Notes under the pieces: generated by a model | What the model was told of the DNA's origin: nothing | The model's database searches: none | Seen by the model: only the letters and a program-made list of their open reading frames with translations | Source: Candidatus Dormiibacterota bacterium | GTDB taxonomy: Bacteria > Chloroflexota > Dormibacteria > Dormibacterales > Dormibacteraceae | Assembly (NCBI GenBank): GCA_955652585.1 | Contig: CATPBF010000114.1 | Span: 1 to 16,729 of the forward strand | Direction of reading: 5' to 3' | DNA length: 16,729 nucleotides | Program-made: the position numbers and the translations under genes | In this document: one piece after another, positions 1 through 7,480 of the stretch | How positions within the stretch are numbered: position 1 is the first letter of the stretch | Layout of the letters: each line of letters begins with the position of its first letter

Positions 1-407
1 ATGATGTAGGAGGCCAGGTCCTTGATGTCCTGGTCGGTCAGGTTGGGGTTGCCGCCTTTGGCCGGCATGGGAATGGTTTTGGGGTCGCCTGTCTGCGGCT
101 GGCGCCCACTTGTGATGATCTGGATCAGGAACGCGGGGTCCAGCGGATTCGACACGCCAGGGAGCTTTTCGATCGGGTTGAGGGTCGCCCCGATCCCGCC
201 CTCGAGGTTCGCACCGTGGCAGGTGGCGCAGTTTTGCGCATAAAGCGTGGCGCCACGGTTGGGATCGCCGGGCAGGGCGATGGTCGGGGAGGGCGAGGCG
301 TCCGCCAGCGTGGTGATCGCCGTGAGCGCCAGCAGGGCGGGGATCGCCAGAACGACCAGGGCGGAGACTTTGAAGCCCTTGACCAGGCGCATGCCGCCCA
401 AGATCAT
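1..407 (-). CDS. Secreted or membrane-anchored c-type cytochrome, C-terminus cut by window edge
   Basis: Small monohaem cytochrome c, probably an electron carrier or a respiratory-complex subunit outside the membrane. Translating the reverse strand from 407 gives 135 codons up to the edge. Residues 7-37 form a signal peptide or anchor: basic MRLVKGFK, then a long hydrophobic stretch ending in LADA. The haem-binding CATCH is at residues 60-64 and the likely axial Met is Met114 in IPMPAKGG. The protein runs off the edge in LASYI, the usual last helix of class I cytochromes c, so only a few residues are missing. A second ATG at 392 (Met6) has the better basic n-region. A TATGAT box at 408-403 lies 10 nt upstream of it, so 392 may be the true start. 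The gene is divergent from the glycosyltransferase at 567. Family assignment is firm; the redox partner is unknown. Confidence 0.85.
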   Translation of the reverse strand, partial: MILGGMRLVKGFKVSALVVLAIPALLALTAITTLADASPSPTIALPGDPNRGATLYAQNCATCHGANLEGGIGATLNPIEKLPGVSNPLDPAFLIQIITSGRQPQTGDPKTIPMPAKGGNPNLTDQDIKDLASYI

Positions 408-566
408 AACCGCTCAAAAACTCGATCACCCGCGTGATTAGGGGCCGGAGCGGGAATAGCCGGGAAGCGCGTACGTTTTAAGGCGATATGGCCTCCTGTT
501 CGCCGGTCTCTCGTTCGGGGTTTTGCTGCGTCTCGAGGCGCTGGCTCGACGCGAGATCGGCATACC
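408..566. other. Intergenic region between divergent cytochrome c and glycosyltransferase genes
   Basis: These 159 bp separate two divergent genes, so promoters for both should lie here. On the minus strand TATGAT (408-403) is a plausible -10 element for the cytochrome gene if it starts at 392. On the plus strand I see only a loose AT-rich patch around 474-489 and no convincing -35/-10 pair. There is no RNA gene and no significant repeat. Confidence 0.4.
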
Positions 567-1859
567 GTGGCTGAGCCGACCAGATTGATCTCCGACCGCG
601 CTCCAAGGCGGATCGCGGTCATATCCATGCACACGTCGCCAACGGCCTCCCTGGGTCAGAACGCCAACGGCGGCCTCAACGTTTACGTCCGAGAGGTCTG
701 CAGCGCATTCAGCGACCGAGGCATCGCCACCGACGTGTTCACTCGTCTGCAGACGCGCGACGACCCCGCCCTCGAAAGCCTGGCGCCGCTTTCACGCGTG
801 ATCTACCTGGCCGCCGGCAATGGGCTGGACAAGTACTCCCTCATCAACGAGGCGCCGGCGTTCGCCGCGCAGGTCGGCGCTTTCGCGGAGATCCAGAGCC
901 TCCAGTACGACCTTCTCTTCTCCCACTACTGGCTTTCCGGTGAGGTCGCCTGCCTGCTTCGGCCACAGCTCGCTGCGGGCTGGGCGCACGTCGCGCACAC
1001 CCTCGGCCTCGTCAAGAACAAGAGGCTCGCCAGCGGAGCTCGCCCGGAGCCCGCATCGCGGATCCGAGTCGAGGGTGAGATCGCCCAGCAAGCCGACCTC
1101 CTCATCGCTTCCACGTCGGACGAGGGCGAAGAGCTCGTCAACTCGTACGGCGCCAGCCCAGATCGCGTGTTCATCGTCCCGCCTGGTGTCGACCTCGCCA
1201 CGTTCAGGCCGCTCGATCGCGCGGAGTCGCGGCGCAAGATCGGCTACCCGGGCGGGGGGCCACTGCTGCTCTTCGTCGGACGGCTCGAGCGGCTGAAGGG
1301 CGTCGAGATCGCGATTCGGGCCCTGGCCTTGCTCAAGGGCCGCGCGTATCCCGACCTGCGCCTGCTGATCGTGGGCGAGGACAGTCGTGATGGGGACGAG
1401 AGCGAGAAGGATCGCCTCATGTCGGTGGCTTCATCCCTCGCGGTGCGTGACCACGTCGACTTCCTGGGCTCGGTGGCCCACCACGAGCTGCCGTACTTCT
1501 ACGCGGCGGCCGACGTGTGCGTAATGCCGTCTTACAGCGAATCGTTCGGGCTGGTCGCTCTCGAGGCGCAGGCGTGTGGCAGCCCGGTGGTCGCCTCGGG
1601 AGTTCCGGGATTGCGCTCGGTCGTGCGCGACGAGGTGAGCGGCTATCTCATCGACGGCGACGATGCCGCCGCGTACGCCGATCGCATCGGGCGCCTGCTC
1701 GCGGACCGCGAGCTCGCCCAGCAGATGGGGCGGCGTGGCAGCCTGCTCGCTCAGCGGTTCTCATGGACGCGCACTGCCGATCGGCTCGAGGAGCTGTTCG
1801 ATCGCGCTGTCGATCGGGACCAGACGGTGCAGCTCCAAACGAACGTCAGCGGGGACTAG
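567..1859 (+). CDS. GT4-family retaining glycosyltransferase, MshA / sucrose-phosphate-synthase-like
   Basis: 430-residue GT-B glycosyltransferase of family GT4, expected to move a sugar from a nucleotide-sugar donor to a small polar acceptor at the cytoplasmic face. The N-terminal Rossmann half opens with RIAVISMHTSP, then GGLNVYVREV (35-44), the glycine-rich acceptor loop shared by MshA and sucrose-phosphate synthases. FSHYWLSGE (118-126) is also typical. The C-terminal donor half has VPPGVD (204-209), FVGRLERLKG (Arg239, Lys244) and the EX7E motif at Glu325 and Glu333. The start is GTG at 567, with no good Shine-Dalgarno; the next in-frame ATG at 627 would cut the first beta strand. MshA makes the mycothiol precursor in Actinobacteria. 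No other mycothiol gene is present, so the substrate is open. It converges on the lipoprotein gene with 28 bp between stops. Confidence 0.85.
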   Translation: MAEPTRLISDRAPRRIAVISMHTSPTASLGQNANGGLNVYVREVCSAFSDRGIATDVFTRLQTRDDPALESLAPLSRVIYLAAGNGLDKYSLINEAPAFAAQVGAFAEIQSLQYDLLFSHYWLSGEVACLLRPQLAAGWAHVAHTLGLVKNKRLASGARPEPASRIRVEGEIAQQADLLIASTSDEGEELVNSYGASPDRVFIVPPGVDLATFRPLDRAESRRKIGYPGGGPLLLFVGRLERLKGVEIAIRALALLKGRAYPDLRLLIVGEDSRDGDESEKDRLMSVASSLAVRDHVDFLGSVAHHELPYFYAAADVCVMPSYSESFGLVALEAQACGSPVVASGVPGLRSVVRDEVSGYLIDGDDAAAYADRIGRLLADRELAQQMGRRGSLLAQRFSWTRTADRLEELFDRAVDRDQTVQLQTNVSGD

Positions 1860-1882
1860 AGGCGCGTCTCTTAAATTTCGGC

Positions 1883-1898
1883 CGCGACTAAAGTCGCG
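1883..1898. terminator. Perfect inverted repeat between convergent genes, possible bidirectional terminator
   Basis: CGCGACT AA AGTCGCG is a perfect 7-bp inverted repeat with a 2-nt centre (in RNA, 6 bp with a TAAA loop). It sits 24 bp after the glycosyltransferase stop and contains the lipoprotein gene's TAG stop (1890-1888). There is no T-tract on either strand, so this is not a classic intrinsic terminator. The position between converging genes suggests transcript-end formation, or it could be a dispersed palindromic repeat. Confidence 0.4.
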
Positions 1899-3477
1899 TC
1901 CAGGCCGGCGTCCGGCATGAGAATGGGAACGACGAGCTGTCGAAACGCGTGAGCGCGGTCGGCCGCGTTCCATCTGCGTTCATCAACCACACCTGATCCT
2001 GGCTCACGAACGCAATCTGGTGACCGTCTGGTGATGGCACCGGGTCGGCTACGTCGAGGGCGAGGCTGGAAGGGATCGCGAGCGCGGCGGTCAGGGCTGC
2101 CGGGGGGGCGATCACGCTGAGCAGGAACGCCTTGCGTGCGAACCCGTCCGCCGTTGCGATGCCGGCCGCGAACACAATGTGTGTGGAATCCGGCAACCAC
2201 GTCGGATGGCCGATGTCTCCGGTGGCGATCGTAGCCGTCAACGCTTGACCGGTAAGGCTGCGCACGCGGAGGGCGCTGGAGCTGCCGTCCTGACGCAGGT
2301 ACGCGATCCGATTGGCGGCCGGTGACCAACTGAGGTCGCTCACCAACCCCGCCTCGGTCGACAGCTCGTACTGGGACCTCAACCCCACGTCGTAGCCCCA
2401 CACCGTCGACGCCGTCCCGTCGGATCGAACGAACGCGACCCTCTGGCCGCTGGGCGCGGTCGCCGCTGCGTAAACATTGATGGCGATGGCCTCGTCCGCC
2501 CCATCAGCCGACCAACGGTGCAGCGTACCGGTCATGTCGATGTAGCCATACCCAAGTCCTGCGGCCAGGGCCGCGGCCCAGTTGCCCGTGAAGGGCAGTG
2601 GAGACGAGTCTCCGCCCGGGGCAAACGCGGTCCAGCTCCCTGGATTGGTCTGGATCAAGAGACTCGATCCTTCCGGAGACCAGCTGAACGATTGCACCGA
2701 TGGTGCGTCTACCAACCGGCGAGGAAAGCCTGATTCGTTGACGATCCAGACTCCTCCCGAGGAGCCGCCGGTGAGAGCCGTCGCAAATGCCACCCAGTGC
2801 CGCAGCGGCAAAGCCGGGCCCGTGTGGAAAGCGTAGGTCTGGTTGTGATCCAGCCGGTTGCCGTGCGCATCGAGGGCCGCAGTGGTCACGTTCACGGTGT
2901 AAGTCGTCGACGGCTCCAGGAGCGCATCAGGTGCGAGCACAGCGCGCCTTCCGTCGGTTGGATCGAGCCTGGCTGAGAAGCGTACGAACGGCTCGATGGT
3001 GATCGCGCCCTCCAACGTCGAGGCATCCATCTCGCGCGTGAAATCGATGGACAGGTACGACGCGGGGTCGACATCGCTCTGGTTGTTGGCGGGGTTTGAG
3101 CCGGTCACCGTCGGCGGACCTTCGGTGGTGAAGGACCAGTGGTGGCGGAGTGAGTACGCGTTGCCGGCGAGGTCCTTGTAGCCCTCGAGGAGAACGACCT
3201 CGTAGGCCGTGCTCGGCCGGAGCGTCGCATGCTGGTACTCGAGCTGCCGCGGCCCGAGCCAGACCACGTTGCCGTCGGTGGCGGGCAGCAAGGATAGCCT
3301 GCTTGCCACCGACTCCTTGTCCACGTTGTGGTCGAACGTGATCCGGACCGGTGCCGCGGTCGAGACATCGATCGCGCCCCGCTCGGGCGAGTAGTCGATG
3401 ATCTGGGGTGGGCTGCCTCCGCACGCTGGCAGCGCGCACAACACGAGCACTGCCGCCGCGATCGCCGCCGCCTTCAC
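1888..3477 (-). CDS. Lipoprotein with two bacterial Ig-like domains and a TolB/PD40-type beta-propeller
   Basis: 529-residue exported lipoprotein. The N-terminus (Met1-Ala18) is a short hydrophobic signal ending in the lipobox LPAC, with lipidated Cys19. Residues about 24-118 and 121-219 are two SbsA/Big_5-type Ig-like domains. Both show the family pattern: P-x-x-G-x-x-x-V near the start, F-x-x-x-M/V-D, then L-x-P-S-T-x-Y and a closing F-T/H-T. Residues 225-529 carry PD40/WD40-like blades: SWSPEGSSLLIQT, SPAANRIAYLRQDG, WLPDSTHIVFAAG, SPDGHQIAFVSQDQVWLMNADGT. This suggests a cell-surface scaffold or binding protein; I see no catalytic motif and the ligand is unknown. The GTG start at 3477 lies 10 nt after the stop of the DUF4388 gene, so the two are probably co-transcribed. 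TAGTCT (3490-3485), 7 nt before the GTG, could be a separate -10 box. Confidence 0.8.
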   Translation of the reverse strand: MKAAAIAAAVLVLCALPACGGSPPQIIDYSPERGAIDVSTAAPVRITFDHNVDKESVASRLSLLPATDGNVVWLGPRQLEYQHATLRPSTAYEVVLLEGYKDLAGNAYSLRHHWSFTTEGPPTVTGSNPANNQSDVDPASYLSIDFTREMDASTLEGAITIEPFVRFSARLDPTDGRRAVLAPDALLEPSTTYTVNVTTAALDAHGNRLDHNQTYAFHTGPALPLRHWVAFATALTGGSSGGVWIVNESGFPRRLVDAPSVQSFSWSPEGSSLLIQTNPGSWTAFAPGGDSSPLPFTGNWAAALAAGLGYGYIDMTGTLHRWSADGADEAIAINVYAAATAPSGQRVAFVRSDGTASTVWGYDVGLRSQYELSTEAGLVSDLSWSPAANRIAYLRQDGSSSALRVRSLTGQALTATIATGDIGHPTWLPDSTHIVFAAGIATADGFARKAFLLSVIAPPAALTAALAIPSSLALDVADPVPSPDGHQIAFVSQDQVWLMNADGTRPTALTRFDSSSFPFSCRTPAWTRL

Positions 3478-3484
3478 AAACGTG

Positions 3485-3490
3485 AGACTA
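3485..3490 (-). promoter_or_regulatory. Possible -10 box (TAGTCT) for the lipoprotein gene
   Basis: Read on the minus strand, TAGTCT fits TANNNT and is followed by 7 nt and the GTG start. It overlaps the TAG stop of the upstream DUF4388 gene. No Shine-Dalgarno is visible, so either a leaderless transcript or translational coupling would explain expression. Confidence 0.3.
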
Positions 3491-5056
3491 CAGGTGCGAC
3501 TTGAGCCGGGCCCTCATCTCCTGAGCGAGCTGTTCCAGCCGTGAGGAGTCGACGAAGAGAAGCGAGATGCTTGGCACCTGGTCGATCGCGCCTTCGATTC
3601 CAGGCAGGGATGGATCGGCAGCGCCGAGGATGTCCTTGACCTTGCGCGCGCGGTTGCCCAACGAGTCCTCGGCCATGGCCTGAAGCTCGGCGACGATCGA
3701 GCCCCAGTCCAGCTGGGGGCCGCCTCCAGGCGGCGGTGTCGTGGGCGCGACCTGCGCCTGCGTCGACTGTGGCGTGGGAAACGTCGGGTAGGTGGCGGTG
3801 GGCGCCTGCACCGGCGGAGCGACCGGCATCGCCGCGGGTGTCTGGATGACGGGGAACTGCTGCGTCGGCGGCGGCTGGGCCTGCGGGGCAGGCGGGGCAG
3901 GCGGCTGGGGCGCTTGGTTGTTGCGCGGCGCCGACCGCTGCCCTGGGGTCACGACCTCATCGACGTCGAGTGGTGGGTGCTTGATTTTGTCTGCCGACTT
4001 GACCTCGATCATCGCCGACGGGTCATCGCAGAGCGCGAGCGCGCGGTCGGGCTTGTCAGAGATGTCGCGCGACTCGCTCGTATACGCGCCGGCGAGCTCC
4101 CCTTCGGACAGGATGATCACACCTGTGCCGGCGCCGGACCGAATCATCACGCTCCCACTCAGCTTGCGGTCGCTCAGGAACTTGAGCAGTGCCCTCATGT
4201 CCACCCAGGCCGCATACAGCTCGGTGTACATCGGCTTCGAGACCGTGAGCTCGTAAAGGCCGTCGATCAGCTCCGGCGAAAGGCCGACGACGTCCAGGAC
4301 GCCGTGACCGGCGGTGACGTCTTCGTTGAACTGGTGCAGCGCCTGTTTTCCGAGCACGAGACCCGTCGAATCACCCGCCCCGTCGTACATGCACTCGAGG
4401 GCTGAGCCCTCTCTGAAGAGGATGAGCCCAGCGGCATCGTCGGTCAGGAGGCGGACGTAGCCGGTGTAACCCTCCTTCTCCAGGGTTGTGATCAGGCGCG
4501 GGAAGTCGACGAACGACGTCTTCAACGAGTCGTAGATGACCTGGCCGGCGGGGACCGGGATCGGCTCGCGCCCGTGCTTGGGCTGAGGCCGGTGCTTCAC
4601 GCCTCGTCTCGGCTGGGGTGCTTCCAACTTTCTCTCCGGTTCAGGTTGCTCTGGGCGCTCGGGAGGCGCTTCGGCGTTGGCGCTCTGCGGCTGAGGTTGA
4701 GGTGGGGCCTGGGACGGGCCGTCCTGGAGCGTGGCCTCGGCCGCATGGACCAGCTCCGGGATGCCGGCCTTGACCGTCTCGTCAGCCGGCAGCTTGGCCT
4801 TGGCGTCGAACTCGAATTCGCCTTTGGTCCAGCCGAGCGCGCTGACGACGGCGTCGTCGCCGGCCTTGCCATTGCCCTCGGCGTGGAAGAGGTGTCCGAA
4901 CAGGAAATACAGCGCGGTCGACTCACCATTCCCATTTCGGAGGGTAAGGGTACCTGTCGACCTCTCGCCCTGGGCAGATTCCAGAAGCGAGCGTAGGGTG
5001 ATTTCGGCGAGCGTGCCGTGTGACTGCAAAGGCGTCTCCCGAGATCGGCCCAACAC
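3488..5056 (-). CDS. Three-module DUF4388 (PATAN)-like protein with Pro/Gln-rich linkers
   Basis: 522-residue cytoplasmic protein with no signal peptide or membrane segment. Residues about 11-95 are a clear DUF4388/PATAN domain: GTLAEITLRSLLESA, STGTLTLRNG, then FLFGHLFHAE. Two more segments repeat its pattern: about 180-260 (FPRLITTLEKEGYTGYVRLL, ILFREGSALECMYDG) and about 283-352 (MRALLKFLSDRKLSGSVMI, IILSEGELAGAYTSE). Pro/Gln/Ala-rich linkers lie at 112-172 and 365-448. A helical tail (449-522) is unassigned. In other bacteria DUF4388 domains occur in signalling and motility proteins, often with receiver domains; the biochemical role is not settled. The start is GTG at 5056, close before the domain. 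A TATACT box lies at 5085-5080. The lipoprotein gene follows 10 nt downstream, suggesting a shared operon and perhaps a shared envelope or signalling task. Confidence 0.75.
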   Translation of the reverse strand: MLGRSRETPLQSHGTLAEITLRSLLESAQGERSTGTLTLRNGNGESTALYFLFGHLFHAEGNGKAGDDAVVSALGWTKGEFEFDAKAKLPADETVKAGIPELVHAAEATLQDGPSQAPPQPQPQSANAEAPPERPEQPEPERKLEAPQPRRGVKHRPQPKHGREPIPVPAGQVIYDSLKTSFVDFPRLITTLEKEGYTGYVRLLTDDAAGLILFREGSALECMYDGAGDSTGLVLGKQALHQFNEDVTAGHGVLDVVGLSPELIDGLYELTVSKPMYTELYAAWVDMRALLKFLSDRKLSGSVMIRSGAGTGVIILSEGELAGAYTSESRDISDKPDRALALCDDPSAMIEVKSADKIKHPPLDVDEVVTPGQRSAPRNNQAPQPPAPPAPQAQPPPTQQFPVIQTPAAMPVAPPVQAPTATYPTFPTPQSTQAQVAPTTPPPGGGPQLDWGSIVAELQAMAEDSLGNRARKVKDILGAADPSLPGIEGAIDQVPSISLLFVDSSRLEQLAQEMRARLKSHL

Positions 5057-5067
5057 CGATCGATGGA

Positions 5068-5095
5068 CTAAGAGAAGTTAGTATAGATATCAAGA
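5068..5095. promoter_or_regulatory. AT-rich divergent promoter candidate between DUF4388 and histidine phosphatase genes
   Basis: This is the only distinctly AT-rich patch between two divergent genes. On the minus strand TATACT (5085-5080) is a good -10 hexamer for the DUF4388 gene, 23 nt before its GTG. On the plus strand TAGTAT (5079-5084) or TATAGA (5082-5087) could serve the phosphatase gene. No convincing -35 element is visible for either. Confidence 0.35.
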
Positions 5096-5136
5096 TCGGA
5101 TTCGCGCGCCCGGAGCCGCCAGACCCCCCACTTCCC

Positions 5137-5763
5137 GTGAAACCTTCGCCCGCGCGATTGTTGCTGGTTCGCCACGGCCAGTCGACCTGGAACAGCGAGC
5201 ACCGGATCCAGGGCCAGCTCGACCCCCCACTCTCGGAGGAAGGCCGCCGCCAGGCGATGCGCGTGGGCCGCCGGCTGGCCCGTCACCGCTTCGCGGGCTT
5301 CTATTCGAGCGACCTCAAGCGTGCGCTGGAGACCGCTTCGGCGATCGGCGTCGTCACCGGCGGCTCGCCAAGCCCGACGACCGGCCTGAGGGAGATCTTC
5401 CTCGGCGAATGGGAGGGCCTGAACACCCAGGAGCTGGCGCAGCGATTTCCCGAGGCCTGGACCAGGTGGACTCAGGAACCGAGCTGGGACGTGGTCCCGG
5501 GCGGGGAGGGAGCCGAGGCATTCGAGAGACGGGTGGTCGCCGAGATGGACTCGATCTTTGCCCGCCACGAGCACGGAGACGTCTTGGTCGTGACCCACGG
5601 CGGGGTGATCCAGGTCGCGTTGCATCGCATCGTCGGGCGGCCGAACCACGGCCTGTTCCCATTCCGAATCGAGAACGCGTCGATCTCGGTCATCGAAAAG
5701 CGCAACGGGCGGTTCGTCGTGTCGGGCGTGAATGACACGAGCCATCTCGAGGGCTCCGAATGA
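5137..5763 (+). CDS. Histidine phosphatase superfamily protein (phosphoglycerate mutase / CobC-like)
   Basis: 208-residue member of the phosphoglycerate-mutase-like histidine phosphatases, which use a phospho-histidine intermediate. The signature LLLVRHGQSTWN puts the catalytic pair at Arg12-His13. YSSDLKRALETA supplies Arg62, LREIFLGEWEG holds Glu87, and VVTHGG gives the second histidine, His154. Length and motifs fit broad-specificity phosphatases, GpmB-like proteins or alpha-ribazole phosphatase; no cobalamin gene is nearby, so the substrate is open. I chose GTG at 5137 because it starts just before the first beta strand. An in-frame ATG at 5020 would add 39 unconserved residues and overlap the divergent DUF4388 gene. 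Neither start has a Shine-Dalgarno. The stop overlaps the next gene's ATG by four bases (ATGA), so the two are translationally coupled. Confidence 0.85.
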   Translation: MKPSPARLLLVRHGQSTWNSEHRIQGQLDPPLSEEGRRQAMRVGRRLARHRFAGFYSSDLKRALETASAIGVVTGGSPSPTTGLREIFLGEWEGLNTQELAQRFPEAWTRWTQEPSWDVVPGGEGAEAFERRVVAEMDSIFARHEHGDVLVVTHGGVIQVALHRIVGRPNHGLFPFRIENASISVIEKRNGRFVVSGVNDTSHLEGSE

Positions 5764-6731
5764 GCGGCAAGCAGGCGAGCTGGGATGCAGAGCTCGACGA
5801 GCGCGCACTGCCCTCTCCACTCTTGCAGACGTGGGGCTGGGGAGAGGTCCAGTCACGCGCCGGCTGGACCGTTGAACGGGTGCGGCTCGCGGGCGGGGCA
5901 ATGGCCAGCGTGCAGCTGCGCGGGCTCGGGCCCGTCCGCGAGGCATACGTGCCGCGAGGGCCCGTACCCGCATCGCCGGAAGCCGCCGGCGCTCTCGTCG
6001 ACTGGGCGCGGTCCGCAAAGGTGGCGCGCATCATGGTCGAGCCCGAAGCGCCGCTCGAGTTCGGCGAGGTAATGCGCGCCCATGGCTTCAGTCCCGCGGC
6101 CGCCGTACAGCCCCAGCACACGCGCATCCTCCACCTGGCTCCCCCGGCCGAGATGCTCGCAACCTTCAAGCACGGACGCCGGTACAACATCCGGGCCGGC
6201 GAACGGCGCGGGGTCGTGATCGAGGAGGGCAAGGACGCGGCCGAGCTGGAGCGGCAGTCCGCGGCGGTCGAGCGTCGAGAATCCATCCACCTGCCGGCGC
6301 GGAGCTACTACCAGCTGCTGCTCGACCAGCTCCCGTGGTGCCGCACGTACGTTGCCCGCCACCCCAGCACTCATGAGCCGCTCGCGGCGGTTCTGGTCGC
6401 GCGCCACGCCGGCCGCGCCTACCACCTGTTCGCGGGGCGAAGTGGGGCCAATCCCGAGCTGATGGCCAACGACCTCGCCTGGTGGGCGGCGATCAAAGCG
6501 GCCGGGAACGACGGCTGCCGGGACTACGACCTGTGGGGGGTGCCGCCACCGGACGCGCGGCCGGAACACCCCTGGCACGGGCTCGGTTTCTTCAAGGCCG
6601 AGTTTGGCGGCCAGGAGGTGACCTACGCCGGGGCCTGGGAGCTGGTCCTTTCGGAAGCCGGCTCGCGGCTGATCGGTCTCGAGAAGAAGGCGCGTGGCCG
6701 CATTCGGGGCCTGAAACGCAACATCTCCTAA
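5760..6731 (+). CDS. FemAB-family peptidoglycan bridge aminoacyltransferase-like protein
   Basis: 323-residue protein with the double-GNAT fold of FemA/FemB/FemX/MurM. Known members use aminoacyl-tRNA to add bridge residues to the third-position amino acid of lipid II at the inner membrane face. Seen here: LQTWGWGEVQ near the N-terminus (22-31), YVPRGPV (63-69), the central HGRRYNIRAGERRGV (138-152), YHLFAGRSGANPELMAND (221-238), YDLWGV (256-261) and the C-terminal GLGFFKAEFGG (274-284), all characteristic of the family. The C-terminus is basic. There is no signal peptide. ATG at 5760 overlaps the phosphatase stop. Members in other bacteria may act on different acceptors, so the bridge role is inferred. 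The nearby MurE without a DAP motif would suit a Lys- or Orn-type wall, where bridges are usual. Confidence 0.8.
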   Translation: MSGKQASWDAELDERALPSPLLQTWGWGEVQSRAGWTVERVRLAGGAMASVQLRGLGPVREAYVPRGPVPASPEAAGALVDWARSAKVARIMVEPEAPLEFGEVMRAHGFSPAAAVQPQHTRILHLAPPAEMLATFKHGRRYNIRAGERRGVVIEEGKDAAELERQSAAVERRESIHLPARSYYQLLLDQLPWCRTYVARHPSTHEPLAAVLVARHAGRAYHLFAGRSGANPELMANDLAWWAAIKAAGNDGCRDYDLWGVPPPDARPEHPWHGLGFFKAEFGGQEVTYAGAWELVLSEAGSRLIGLEKKARGRIRGLKRNIS

Positions 6732-6748
6732 CAATCCTTCAGATCGAT

Positions 6749-6754
6749 TAGGAT
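6749..6754 (+). promoter_or_regulatory. -10 box (TAGGAT) for the response regulator gene, leaderless-type spacing
   Basis: TAGGAT fits TANNNT and is followed by exactly 6 nt (TGGAGC) and the ATG at 6761. That is the spacing expected of a leaderless transcript. The GGAG inside the spacer is too close to the ATG for a standard Shine-Dalgarno. No clear -35 element is visible. Confidence 0.4.
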
Positions 6755-6760
6755 TGGAGC

Positions 6761-7480
6761 ATGGCACAGCTGCCGAACGGGGCCCGCAAGGTCCTGGTCG
6801 TGGATGGCGACTCGGCGACGCGGAAAGACGTGCGGTCTGCAGTCGCGCAGGATGGGTACCAGGTCGTGGAGGCGGACACCGGCGCCGAGGGCCTGCGCCA
6901 GGTCGACGCGCTGCACCCCAGCCTGGTGCTCCTCGAGGTCACGCTGCCCGACGCCTCGGGCTTTGACGTCTGCCGCGAGCTGCGCAAGAAGGACACCGCG
7001 GTGCCGGTGATCATGATGAGCTCGCGTTCCGACGAGATCGACGCCGTCGTCGCGCTCGAGATCGGCGCGGACGATTACGTGGTGAAGCCGCTGCGCCTGC
7101 GCGAGCTCGCGGCGCGGATCGCGGCGCACTTGCGCCGGATGCGCATGGAGTCGGCGGATGCCACGCGCAACCGTCTCGAGTTCCGCGACCTACTCATCGA
7201 CGTCAACGAGCGCCGCATCTACAGGGCGGGGCAGGAGGTCGAGCTGACGCACACGGAGTTCGACCTGCTGACATTCCTGGCCAGCAACGCCGGCAAAGTG
7301 CTCAGTCGCGAGAAGATCCTCAACTCCATCTGGGGCTACGAGTATCCGATCGAGACGCGGGTCATCGACGTCCACATCCGCAACCTGCGGCGCAAGATCG
7401 AAAGCCAGCCATCACGCCCCTATTACATCCTCGCCGTGCCTGGAATCGGCTACCGGTTCACGAACGCCCGCCCGACCTGA
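6761..7480 (+). CDS. OmpR/PhoB-type response regulator with degenerate phospho-acceptor site (Asp to Glu)
   Basis: 239-residue DNA-binding regulator: receiver domain about 9-125, winged-helix Trans_reg_C domain about 140-237. The DNA-binding half is well formed (LTHTEFDLLTFLASNAGKVLS, then VIDVHIRNLRRKIE and GIGYRF). In the receiver, Ser87 or Ser88 and Lys109 of the KP motif are kept. The phospho-acceptor position is Glu59 (GAG, 6935-6937) in LVLLEVTLP, where the family has Asp. The second residue of the Mg-binding acidic pair is Gly16 (VVDGDS). This regulator therefore probably works without normal Asp phosphorylation, either locked active or controlled otherwise. No kinase gene adjoins it. 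It follows the FemAB gene by 29 nt and has its own possible -10 box. It ends tail-to-tail inside folK, overlapping 23 nt. Confidence 0.88.
   Translation: MAQLPNGARKVLVVDGDSATRKDVRSAVAQDGYQVVEADTGAEGLRQVDALHPSLVLLEVTLPDASGFDVCRELRKKDTAVPVIMMSSRSDEIDAVVALEIGADDYVVKPLRLRELAARIAAHLRRMRMESADATRNRLEFRDLLIDVNERRIYRAGQEVELTHTEFDLLTFLASNAGKVLSREKILNSIWGYEYPIETRVIDVHIRNLRRKIESQPSRPYYILAVPGIGYRFTNARPT

Noticed and set aside
5020..5136. ATG at 5020 as the start of the histidine phosphatase
   Set aside because: It would add 39 residues with no family similarity and overlap the divergent DUF4388 gene; GTG 5137 sits just before the conserved first strand.
5068..6018. Long minus-strand frame opposite the phosphatase gene, and a similar one at 5853-6767 opposite FemAB
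   Set aside because: Both are GC-rich antisense shadows with Arg/Ala/Pro-rich content and no motif, while the plus-strand genes carry full catalytic signatures.
6935..6937. GAG (Glu59) in the orphan regulator as a sequencing error for GAC
   Set aside because: A single base could explain it, but the second degenerate site (Gly16) in the same receiver supports a real loss of the phosphorylation site; kept as a finding with this caveat.
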